This document shows, piece by piece, positions 6,622 to 12,103 of a stretch of DNA of 12,103 bases. Both the position numbers and the translations under genes were made by a program. The DNA lies in NCBI GenBank assembly GCA_002395235.1, contig DGWK01000034.1:105223-117325 (forward strand). The letters run 5' to 3'. The notes beneath the pieces are model-generated. The model was not told where the DNA came from and made no database searches. It saw only the letters and a program-made list of their open reading frames with translations. The DNA is from Lachnospiraceae bacterium UBA4260. Lineage in GTDB: Bacteria > Bacillota > Clostridia > Lachnospirales > Lachnospiraceae. Position 1 is the stretch's first letter; each line of letters opens with the position of its first letter.

Positions 6622-7656
6622 ATGGACAGAAAACAGGAAGTTTTGCGGCAGCTCCGGGAAACCGGGAGCTATGTATCCGGGCAGCAGCTCTGTGAGACGC
6701 TCGGCGTCTCCAGAACGGCGGTCTGGAAGATCATAAAAAAACTGAAAGAGGACGGATATCCGATCGAGGCGGTGACCAATAAGGGGTACCGCCTTCTTTC
6801 TGTGGAAGGGAAAGACCTCTTCAATAAAGAAGAGCTGGAGAGGAGACTGCAGACGCGCTGGGCGGGGCGGCCCCTGATCTTTTCCGAGGAGACCGGATCC
6901 ACCAATGCGGACATATTCCGGCTGTCGGAGCAGGATTATCCGCAGGGAACGCTGGCTGTGACCTCCAAGCAGACCGCCGGCAAGGGGAGAAGAGGGCGCA
7001 CCTGGATCTCTCCGCCCGACGTCAACGTCTACATGAGTATCCTGCTGCGGCCTGACTTTAAGCCCGAGACAGCGCCCATGCTGACGCTGGTCATGGCGCT
7101 GGCCGTGCACAGGGCCTGCGAGGAGCTGTATGGAAAAGGCGCCGGCGACGCAGAGCCGTGCCGGTTCGGCATCAAGTGGCCCAACGACATCGTGGTCAGC
7201 GCGCGGGATGGGAGCTGGCGCAAGATCTGCGGTATTTTGACCGAGATGCGCATGGAAGAGAAGGAGATCCGGGACATCGTAATCGGGATCGGGATCAACG
7301 TGAACCAGGCGGAGTTCCCGGAAGAGATCCGCGAGACGGCCGGATCGCTGGCACTGGCGCTGGGACATCCCGTGAGCAGAGCGGATCTGACCGCGGAGGT
7401 GTGGAAATATTTCGAGGAATACTACGAAGTGTTCGAGCAGGCGCGGAGCCTGTCGCCTCTTCGGGAGGATTACGAGCGCGCGCTGGTAAACCGGGGCAAA
7501 AAAGTGAGAGTCCTGGACCCCGAATCTCCCTACGAGGGGGTCGCACTCGGGATCAACGAAGAGGGAGAACTGCTGGTAAAGCCGGATGACGGCTCGGAAG
7601 TCAGGCAGGTCGGGACCGGAGAGGTCTCGGTCCGTGGCGTGATGGGGTACGTGTGA
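6622..7656 (+). CDS. birA: Bifunctional biotin-[acetyl-CoA-carboxylase] ligase / biotin operon repressor
   Basis: BirA activates biotin with ATP, transfers it to carboxylase carrier proteins and, when loaded with biotinyl-AMP, represses biotin genes. At 344 residues it has the long, DNA-binding form. An N-terminal winged helix is visible (~15-60: VSGQQLCETLGVSRTAVWKIIKKLKEDG, NKGYRLL). The ligase domain has the adenylate-binding loop GKGRRGR (120-126), KWPND (185-189) and Lys201 in RKICGIL, matching the catalytic lysine region. The C-terminal SH3-like domain is ~285-340 (NRGKKVRVLDPESPYEGVALGI). The HTH implies control of biotin synthesis or uptake genes, none of which is in this window. No recognisable SD precedes ATG 6622, so translation may depend on coupling to the argF stop 18 bases upstream. 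The start is fixed by the conserved N-terminal helix. Confidence 0.95.
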   Translation: MDRKQEVLRQLRETGSYVSGQQLCETLGVSRTAVWKIIKKLKEDGYPIEAVTNKGYRLLSVEGKDLFNKEELERRLQTRWAGRPLIFSEETGSTNADIFRLSEQDYPQGTLAVTSKQTAGKGRRGRTWISPPDVNVYMSILLRPDFKPETAPMLTLVMALAVHRACEELYGKGAGDAEPCRFGIKWPNDIVVSARDGSWRKICGILTEMRMEEKEIRDIVIGIGINVNQAEFPEEIRETAGSLALALGHPVSRADLTAEVWKYFEEYYEVFEQARSLSPLREDYERALVNRGKKVRVLDPESPYEGVALGINEEGELLVKPDDGSEVRQVGTGEVSVRGVMGYV

Positions 7657-7704
7657 GCTGATCGCGCATATAGGACCTGAAAGAAACGGAGATAAACTGG
7701 AATA

Positions 7705-8109
7705 ATGAGCGACAACATATTAGAACAAATGGAAGAGAATGCGGATGCGGACCGCTTCCGCGTCGTGCTCTGCGGGGCCAACGCATACGAGAAGAAGTAC
7801 TATTTTAACAACAAATTCGACAAGATCCCGGAGAATATAAAGGAAGAACTGCATATTATCTGTGTGCTCTTTACGGAAGAAGTGGGCGGTATCTTCACGA
7901 TCGGCTTTACGCCTTACGGAGAAGTGGAGATGGACACGCAGAAGGAAGAGGAAGACCTTCTGTATGACGAGATCGGCGCAGAGCTTCTGATGAAGGAGAT
8001 CCGCAGGAAGAAGGCGGACATGTTCAAAGCGCTGTCCATCTTTTTCAAGGTCACTTTCCTGCATCAGAACGCCGCGGAGCTGCTCGAGCAGGACGACGAA
8101 GAGGAATAA
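7705..8109 (+). CDS. Small acidic protein of unknown function (possibly DUF6145)
   Basis: I do not recognise a function. The 134-residue product is soluble, without signal peptide or membrane segment. It has a patterned first half (RVVLCGANAYEKKYYFNNKFDKIPENIKEELHIICVLFTEEVGGIFTIGFTPYGEVEM) that looks like alternating beta strands, an acidic helix (EEEDLLYDEIGAELLMKEIRRKKADMFKALSIFF) and a very acidic tail (LEQDDEEE). From memory it resembles the DUF6145 family found in Lachnospiraceae next to birA and dusB; that is recollection, not a search. GGAG at 7688-7691 lies 13 bases before ATG, somewhat far. It sits 48 bases after birA and 14 before dusB, so it is very likely co-transcribed. Regular codon use and position inside the block support it being a real gene. 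Confidence 0.82.
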   Translation: MSDNILEQMEENADADRFRVVLCGANAYEKKYYFNNKFDKIPENIKEELHIICVLFTEEVGGIFTIGFTPYGEVEMDTQKEEEDLLYDEIGAELLMKEIRRKKADMFKALSIFFKVTFLHQNAAELLEQDDEEE

Positions 8110-8123
8110 GGAGCCGGATCACA

Positions 8124-9113
8124 GTGGAAGAAAACAGATATGCATCCCCGTTTCAGATCGGGAATGTGACGATTCCCAACAGAACAGTTTTTGCACCCAT
8201 GGCAGGCGTTTCTGACCTGCCATTTCGTCTGCTCTGCCATGAGCAGGGCGCGGGCCTGGTGTGCATGGAGATGATCAGCGCCAAGGCGATCACTTTCAGA
8301 AGCCGCAGGACGGGCGAGCTCTGGGAGACCGCTCCGGAGGAGAAGCCCGTATCGCTCCAGATCTTCGGCCATGAGCCGGACGTGATGGGCGAGGCCTGCC
8401 GGATCCTTGAGGAGCAGACTTTTGACATACTGGACATCAACATGGGATGCCCGGTGCCCAAAATAGTGGGAAACCAGGAGGGATCGGCGCTCATGCGAGA
8501 CCCCGGCCTGATCGAGAAAGTTGTGCGGGCCTGTGTGGAGAACACGAGCCGGCCGGTGACCGTGAAGATGCGGCGCGGGTTCGACGCGGACCACATCAAT
8601 GCGGTCGAGTGCGCGCTGGCAGCCGAGGCGGGCGGAGCCTCCGCCGTGGCGGTCCACGGAAGGACCAGGGAGCAGATGTACAGCGGAACAGCCGACTGGT
8701 CGACCATTGCGGATGTCAAAAAAGCGCTTGCCATACCCGTGATCGGCAACGGCGACGTCGTCGACGGGCCCAGCGCGAAGAGAATGATGGATGAGACCGG
8801 GTGCGACGCGGTCATGATCGCAAGGGCGGCGCAGGGAAATCCCTGGATCTTCAAAGAAGTGAACGCCTACCTGGAGAGAGGCGCCATCCTGGAGAGACCG
8901 CCGAGAAGGGACATTGTCAGGATGATCCTGCGGCACGCGGATATGCTGTGCGAGTGCAAGGGCGAGAAAGTGGGCATGCGCGAGATGAGAGGGCATGTGC
9001 ACAATTACCTGAGCGGTTTTCCCGGCGCTTCAAGAGTGCGCGGGAAAGTCAATTCGATTACGACGAAAGCGGAGCTGCAGGCTCTTTTGGCAAAGGAATA
9101 TCCGTACGCGTAA
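8124..9113 (+). CDS. dusB: tRNA-dihydrouridine synthase, DusB type
   Basis: This is an FMN enzyme that reduces uridine to dihydrouridine in tRNA with NAD(P)H. The 329 residues show the TIM-barrel FMN site (FAPMAGVSDLPFR, from 23), the catalytic motif NMGCPVPKI with Cys109, KMRRGF with Lys148, VHGRTREQMYSG with His178, GNGDV and MIARAAQGNPWIF. The small helical C-terminal domain follows (MREMRGHVHNYLSGFPGASRVR). GTG 8124 is the start: AAGGAG at 8108-8113 overlaps the stop of the previous gene and is 10 bases upstream; the ATG at 8140 is out of frame. The SD within the upstream stop suggests translational coupling. A dusB next to lysS is a known Firmicutes arrangement; here greA lies between. 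Confidence 0.94.
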   Translation: MEENRYASPFQIGNVTIPNRTVFAPMAGVSDLPFRLLCHEQGAGLVCMEMISAKAITFRSRRTGELWETAPEEKPVSLQIFGHEPDVMGEACRILEEQTFDILDINMGCPVPKIVGNQEGSALMRDPGLIEKVVRACVENTSRPVTVKMRRGFDADHINAVECALAAEAGGASAVAVHGRTREQMYSGTADWSTIADVKKALAIPVIGNGDVVDGPSAKRMMDETGCDAVMIARAAQGNPWIFKEVNAYLERGAILERPPRRDIVRMILRHADMLCECKGEKVGMREMRGHVHNYLSGFPGASRVRGKVNSITTKAELQALLAKEYPYA

Positions 9114-9126
9114 GGCGGTAAAATGA

Positions 9127-9156
9127 TTGACAATAATACCGATACTCTTGTATAAT
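9127..9156 (+). promoter_or_regulatory. Strong sigma-A promoter of greA-lysS
   Basis: TTGACA (9127-9132) and TATAAT (9151-9156) are both perfect consensus hexamers, with an 18-base spacer. They lie in the 111-base gap between dusB and greA. The predicted leader is about 60 nt and contains a small hairpin (AACCG at 9174-9178 with CGGTT at 9184-9188). This promoter should give greA and lysS their own high expression. Confidence 0.85.
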
Positions 9157-9224
9157 TCAGTGTCAATGGAAAAAACCGGAAAACGGTTACATCAGTATAG
9201 AAAAAGTGTAATTGGGAGCAGAAA

Positions 9225-9710
9225 ATGGAAGAGAAAAAGAATATTTTGACAAGAGAAGGCCTCAAAAGATATGAGGATGAACTTCACGAACTCAAGGTAG
9301 TCAGAAGAAAAGAAGTTGCGCAGAAGATCAAGGAAGCGAGAGAGCAGGGCGACCTGTCCGAGAACGCTGAGTACGATGCAGCCAAGGACGAGCAGAGAGA
9401 CATCGAGGCCAGAATCGAAGAGCTTGAGAAGATCCTCAAGAACGTCGAAGTTGTTGATGATGAAGATGTCACTGCAGACAGAGTCATGATCGGCAGCAGT
9501 GTCAAGATCTATGACGTCGAGTTTGACGAAGAGCTGTCCTATAAGATCGTCGGTTCCACAGAGGCAAACAGCATCAAGGGCAAGATCTCCAATGAGTCTC
9601 CCGTGGGCAAGGCTCTGATCGGCGCGCATGTCGGAGATGTCGTGACCGTGCACTCTCCCGCAGGTGAGAGCCAGTACAAGGTCCTCGAGATCACAGCTCC
9701 CAACAGATAG
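9225..9710 (+). CDS. greA: Transcription elongation factor GreA
   Basis: GreA enters the secondary channel of RNA polymerase and stimulates cleavage of backtracked RNA, rescuing stalled complexes. The 161 residues match the family (158 in E. coli). The N-terminal coiled coil (~10-78) carries the tip motif GDLSENAEYDAA with acidic Asp43 and Glu46, the residues that coordinate the active-site metal. The C-terminal FKBP-like domain follows (~85-161; YKIVGSTEANSIKGKISNESPVGKALIGAHVGDVV). The start ATG has GGGAG at 9214-9218, 6 bases upstream. It follows a consensus promoter and precedes lysS by 75 bases, so the two are probably one transcript. Confidence 0.96.
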   Translation: MEEKKNILTREGLKRYEDELHELKVVRRKEVAQKIKEAREQGDLSENAEYDAAKDEQRDIEARIEELEKILKNVEVVDDEDVTADRVMIGSSVKIYDVEFDEELSYKIVGSTEANSIKGKISNESPVGKALIGAHVGDVVTVHSPAGESQYKVLEITAPNR

Positions 9711-9724
9711 ATTAATGAAAGGCT

Positions 9725-9752
9725 GCTCGCTCTGCGAGCCCTGTGTACGGGG
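9725..9752 (+). other. Paired hairpins between greA and lysS
   Basis: GCTCGC (9725-9730) pairs with GCGAGC (9734-9739) around a TCT loop. An alternative helix pairs CCCTG (9739-9743) with CGGGG (9748-9752), and AGCCC (9737-9741) can also pair with GGGCT (9763-9767). The helices overlap and exclude one another. There is no T-run, so this is not a terminator; it may be an RNA-processing or translation-control structure before the lysS SD, or chance. Confidence 0.35.
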
Positions 9753-9774
9753 CACGCTCAGCGGGCTGTATTAC

Positions 9775-9779
9775 GGAGG
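9775..9779 (+). promoter_or_regulatory. Ribosome binding site fixing the GTG start of lysS
   Basis: GGAGG at 9775-9779 lies 6 bases before GTG 9786. The next in-frame ATG is far inside the protein (in the OB-fold), so the GTG start is well supported. Confidence 0.8.
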
Positions 9780-9785
9780 AAGAAA

Positions 9786-11297
9786 GTGGCACAGAATAAT
9801 CAGCAGAAAGTACAGGACGTTTCTCAGCTCGAGAAGGTCAGAAGAGAGAAGCTCGCGGAGCTGCAGGCGGCGGGAAAGGATCCCTTTCAGATCGTAAAAT
9901 ATGACCAGACTCATCACAGTGCGCAGATCAAGAGTGATTTTGACAAACTGGAGAATGAGACTGTTTCCATCGCCGGCCGCATGATGTTCAAGCGCGTCAT
10001 GGGCAAGGCCTCGTTCTGCAACGTGCAGGACAAGGAAGGCCGCATCCAGGTCTATGTAGCAAGAGATGATCTGGGCGAGGAGGCCTACAAGGAATTCAAG
10101 CGCATGGATATCGGCGATATCATCGGCGTCAAGGGCTTTGTCTTCAAGACCAAGACCGGCGAGATCTCCGTGCATGCCAAGGAGCTTACACTGCTGTCTA
10201 AGTCCCTTTCTCCCCTTCCGGAGAAGTTCCACGGACTGCAGGACGTCGACATGAGATACCGCCAGAGATACGTGGATCTCATCATGAACGAGGAGTCCAA
10301 GGAGACCTTCATCAAGAGATCCAAGATCATCAGCGAGATCAGGAAATTTCTGGACGGCCGCGGATTCATGGAAGTCGAGACCCCTATGCTGGTCTCCAAC
10401 GCGGGCGGCGCGGCGGCTCGTCCTTTCGAGACGCATTTCAACGCCCTGAACGAGGATGTCAAGCTCCGCATTTCCCTTGAGCTCTACCTCAAGAGACTGA
10501 TCATCGGCGGACTTGAGAGAGTCTATGAGATCGGCCGCGTGTTCAGAAATGAAGGCGTAGATACAAGGCACAACCCTGAGTTTACCCTCATGGAGCTGTA
10601 TCAGGCTTATACAGACTACTACGGAATGATGGAACTGACCGAGAGCATGTTCCGCTATCTGGCGGAGAAGGTCTGCGGCACAACGACCATCGTTTATGGC
10701 GACAAGGAGATCGATTTGGGCAAGCCTTTCAGAAAGCTCACCATGATCGACGCCATTAAGGAGCAGACAGGGATTGACTTTGATCAGGTCGCTACGACAG
10801 AGGAAGCTAAGAAGATCGCGGATGAGCATCACGTTGAATACGAGGATCGCCACGTCAAGGGCGATATCGTAAACCTCTTCTTCGACGAGTTCTGCGAGGA
10901 CAAGATGATCCAGCCTACTTTCATCATGGATCATCCGATCGAGATCAGCCCGCTGACCAAGAAAAAGCCCGACGATCCGACTAAGGTCGAGAGATTCGAG
11001 CTGTACATCAACGGCTGGGAGATGTGCAACGCTTATTCCGAGCTCAATGATCCCATCGATCAGAGAGAGAGATTTGCGGCGCAGGATGCGCTGGCGGAGG
11101 CCGGTGACGACGAGGCGCAGCACACGGATGAGGATTTCCTGCACGCGATGGAAATCGGTATGCCTCCTACGGGCGGTATCGGATATGGTATTGACCGTCT
11201 TACTATGCTGCTGACTAATAGCGCAGCGATTCGTGATGTATTGCTGTTTCCGACTATGAAGACCATGAAGGATAAGAGTCAAGATACAGTGCAGTAA
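9786..11297 (+). CDS. lysS: Lysine--tRNA ligase, class II
   Basis: LysRS charges tRNA-Lys with lysine using ATP in the cytosol. The 503 residues agree with the bacterial class II enzyme. After a helical N-terminus comes the anticodon-binding OB-fold (~55-150; VSIAGRMMFKRVMGKASFCNVQDKEGRIQVYV). The class II catalytic core then shows motif 1 (IRKFLDGRGFMEVETPML), motif 2 (FRNEGVDTRHNPEFTLMELYQAY, with Arg254) and motif 3 (GIGYGIDRLTMLL, with Arg471). The start is GTG. It is the second gene of the greA-lysS unit and is followed by a strong terminator. No T-box or other tRNA-sensing leader is visible in the 75-base gap. Confidence 0.97.
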   Translation: MAQNNQQKVQDVSQLEKVRREKLAELQAAGKDPFQIVKYDQTHHSAQIKSDFDKLENETVSIAGRMMFKRVMGKASFCNVQDKEGRIQVYVARDDLGEEAYKEFKRMDIGDIIGVKGFVFKTKTGEISVHAKELTLLSKSLSPLPEKFHGLQDVDMRYRQRYVDLIMNEESKETFIKRSKIISEIRKFLDGRGFMEVETPMLVSNAGGAAARPFETHFNALNEDVKLRISLELYLKRLIIGGLERVYEIGRVFRNEGVDTRHNPEFTLMELYQAYTDYYGMMELTESMFRYLAEKVCGTTTIVYGDKEIDLGKPFRKLTMIDAIKEQTGIDFDQVATTEEAKKIADEHHVEYEDRHVKGDIVNLFFDEFCEDKMIQPTFIMDHPIEISPLTKKKPDDPTKVERFELYINGWEMCNAYSELNDPIDQRERFAAQDALAEAGDDEAQHTDEDFLHAMEIGMPPTGGIGYGIDRLTMLLTNSAAIRDVLLFPTMKTMKDKSQDTVQ

Positions 11298-11349
11298 ATA
11301 GACTCATGAACTAGAAATCGCATAACGATTGTAGGAGAACACAATCCGC

Positions 11350-11395
11350 AGAGAGATATTTTCCAAAGAATACTTGGGAAATATCTCTCTTTTTT
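11350..11395 (+). terminator. Rho-independent terminator of greA-lysS
   Basis: A 15-bp stem (11350-11364 with 11376-11390, one G-T wobble) closes an 11-base loop and runs into six T's (11390-11395). It begins 52 bases after the lysS stop. A separate 6-bp hairpin (GATTGT 11327-11332 with ACAATC 11341-11346) lies just before it with the SD-like AGGAG in its loop. Confidence 0.93.
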
Positions 11396-11405
11396 GCGTG
11401 AAGCA

Positions 11406-11630
11406 ATGTATACAGCCATATCCTGGATGAGGACCGAAAAAAGAAATGCGGAATTGTTCGAGGAAGCATTTTACGGGAAGAAAAATCTGAATCCGCAGAT
11501 GATAGATGCAGGATCTGAGAAAATGATCACAGTACCAGACGGGGTGGATGTGGAGACTCTGATGAAGGTGCTGGGAAATCCGGAGATGGTGGCGTTGCTT
11601 TCCTCTTTGGCGAAGACGATACAGAATTGA
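11406..11630 (+). CDS. Doubtful small ORF of unknown function
   Basis: I do not recognise this 74-residue product, nor any domain in it. It has a charged helical-looking first part (WMRTEKRNAELFEEAFYGKKN), then DAGSEKMITVPDGVDVETLMKVLGNPEMVALLSSLAKTIQN, which reads like real protein. There is no signal peptide or membrane segment. It starts just past the lysS terminator with no good SD, and I see no promoter. The same frame is open further upstream, from a stop at 11307-11309 through the terminator hairpin. It may be a small gene, a remnant that has lost its start, or chance. Base use is more AT-rich than in the upstream genes. The 471 bases between lysS and tetR hold only this ORF, the terminator and the tetR control region. 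Confidence 0.35.
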   Translation: MYTAISWMRTEKRNAELFEEAFYGKKNLNPQMIDAGSEKMITVPDGVDVETLMKVLGNPEMVALLSSLAKTIQN

Positions 11631-11669
11631 AGGTTTCTGTATGAAAGTATAATACACTATATCAGAGAA

Positions 11670-11679
11670 TAACGAACGA
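11670..11679 (+). promoter_or_regulatory. Upstream copy of the tetR operator half-site
   Basis: TAACGAACGA at 11670-11679 is identical to 11696-11705 inside the candidate tetR operator, 26 bases downstream (about two and a half helical turns). It lacks the matching inverted arm, so it would be only a half-site. Confidence 0.4.
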
Positions 11680-11690
11680 GAAAAAGACTA

Positions 11691-11719
11691 TTGACTAACG
11701 AACGAACGTTAGGTATAAT
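11691..11719 (+). promoter_or_regulatory. Promoter of the tetR-family gene
   Basis: TTGACT (11691-11696) and TATAAT (11714-11719) are separated by exactly 17 bases, a near-perfect vegetative promoter. The predicted start is about 40 bases before the tetR ATG. The palindromic candidate operator fills the spacer. Confidence 0.8.
11695..11712. promoter_or_regulatory. Candidate TetR-family operator (autoregulatory)
   Basis: CTAACG (11695-11700) and CGTTAG (11707-11712) form a perfect inverted repeat around a six-base centre AACGAA. The site spans the end of the -35 to just before the -10, where binding would block RNA polymerase. TetR-family regulators commonly repress their own genes in this way; that the adjacent protein binds here is inference. 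Confidence 0.6.
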
Positions 11720-11768
11720 GGACGATGAAATTGAGGGTTACTACCATTTTGGAGAAAGGGCGAAAAGT

Positions 11769-12103
11769 ATGGAGAAGAGCAACACACGGGAAGAAATACT
11801 GGAGGCAGCGCTGGATCTCTTCGCTGTCAATGGATATGAAGCAACCAGTATTTCGCAGCTCGCCGACGCGGTGGGTATCCGTAAGGCATCCCTATACAGC
11901 CACTTTGCCAATAAACAGGATATTTTGGACACGATTGTAGAAACCGTATTGAAAGGCTATGCCGATCATTCGATCTTTGTCCGTGCAAACTGGGACGATC
12001 CGGAATTCACAAAAGACAAGACCGGCATGAAGGCGGAAGATGTGGCTAAGCTCGTGCAGGGACAGCTGCGTTACATCTTGCATGACCCGCGTATCAGCAG
12101 GAG
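11769..12103 (+). CDS. TetR/AcrR-family transcriptional regulator (N-terminal part; 3' end outside window)
   Basis: This is the first ~111 residues of a TetR-family repressor, whose full length is usually ~190-220. The N-terminal DNA-binding domain is clear: TREEILEAALDLFAVNGYEATSISQLADAVGIRKASLYSHFANKQDIL (residues 6-53), with the helix-turn-helix at ~27-46 ending in the typical SLYSHF. The ligand-binding domain begins after it and is cut by the window end, so the ligand is unknown. The start ATG has GAAAGGG at 11754-11760, 8 bases upstream. A near-consensus promoter with a palindrome lies just before it, suggesting autoregulation. Targets are probably downstream genes not in the window, often transporters or lipid genes in this family. 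Confidence 0.92.
   Translation, partial: MEKSNTREEILEAALDLFAVNGYEATSISQLADAVGIRKASLYSHFANKQDILDTIVETVLKGYADHSIFVRANWDDPEFTKDKTGMKAEDVAKLVQGQLRYILHDPRISR

Noticed and set aside
4639..7368. A 909-codon open frame on the - strand across the SPFH, argF and birA genes
   Set aside because: It runs antisense through three well-identified genes, has no recognisable domain and reads as a low-complexity mirror of their codon bias. Long antisense frames arise readily from this kind of codon use.
9715..9897. A + strand frame starting MKGCSLCEPC, with CxxCxxC spacing, between greA and lysS
   Set aside because: It has no SD, overlaps lysS in another frame and becomes Arg/Ser-rich, which is typical of an out-of-frame reading. 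The cysteines come from the hairpin sequence.
9771..11282. A 503-codon - strand frame opposite lysS, and a 393-codon one opposite pfkA (1917-3098)
   Set aside because: Both are antisense shadows of strongly supported genes and show no motif, SD or promoter of their own.
11627..11653. Second promoter upstream of tetR (TTGAAG and TATAAT)
   Set aside because: The spacer is only 15 bases, and a much better promoter lies 60 bases closer to the gene.
11304..11657. A 117-codon - strand frame after lysS
   Set aside because: It reads antisense through the lysS terminator and shows no recognisable domain or SD.

Overview
The window is ordinary chromosomal DNA from a Gram-positive bacterium of the class Clostridia, most likely the family Lachnospiraceae. 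This is inferred from the style of the proteins (an accessory-type DnaE, a clostridial-looking PfkA and a small protein resembling one known from Lachnospiraceae), from strong Shine-Dalgarno (SD) sites with TTG and GTG starts, and from clear sigma-A-type promoters. By eye the base composition is slightly above half G+C, and the last ~800 bases are more AT-rich. All genes that can be supported lie on the + strand. I see no rRNA, tRNA, CRISPR array, insertion sequence or phage gene.

Layout. (1) Positions 1-1899 hold the C-terminal part of dnaE, cut by the window edge; its last ~40 bp are imperfectly repeated just after the stop codon. (2) pfkA (2043-3011) is a single-gene unit with its own promoter and a very strong terminator. 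(3) A SpoU/TrmH-family RNA methyltransferase follows (3119-3931). (4) From a promoter at the end of that gene runs a likely read-through block: nfeD-like gene, SPFH/stomatin-like gene, ornithine carbamoyltransferase, birA, a small uncharacterised acidic protein and dusB (4076-9113). Gaps are 14-74 bases and I see no terminator inside. (5) A promoter with consensus hexamers (9127-9156) drives greA and lysS, which end at a strong terminator (11350-11395). (6) The last segment has a doubtful small ORF (11406-11630) and the start of a TetR/AcrR-family regulator (11769 to the window end), whose promoter contains a palindromic candidate operator.

How the genes fit together. Most are housekeeping: replication (DnaE), glycolysis (PfkA), RNA modification (TrmH-like, DusB), transcript elongation (GreA), lysine charging of tRNA (LysRS), biotin attachment and control (BirA), arginine/citrulline metabolism (OTC). 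The NfeD and SPFH proteins are a known membrane partner pair. The dusB-lysS neighbourhood is a known Firmicutes arrangement, here with greA between. The TetR gene begins a separate, probably accessory, region whose targets lie beyond the window.

I did not find a convincing new biological system. The best second looks are two substitutions in the PfkA active site, the repeated dnaE 3' end, the tetR operator with an extra upstream half-site, and the small conserved-looking gene between birA and dusB.
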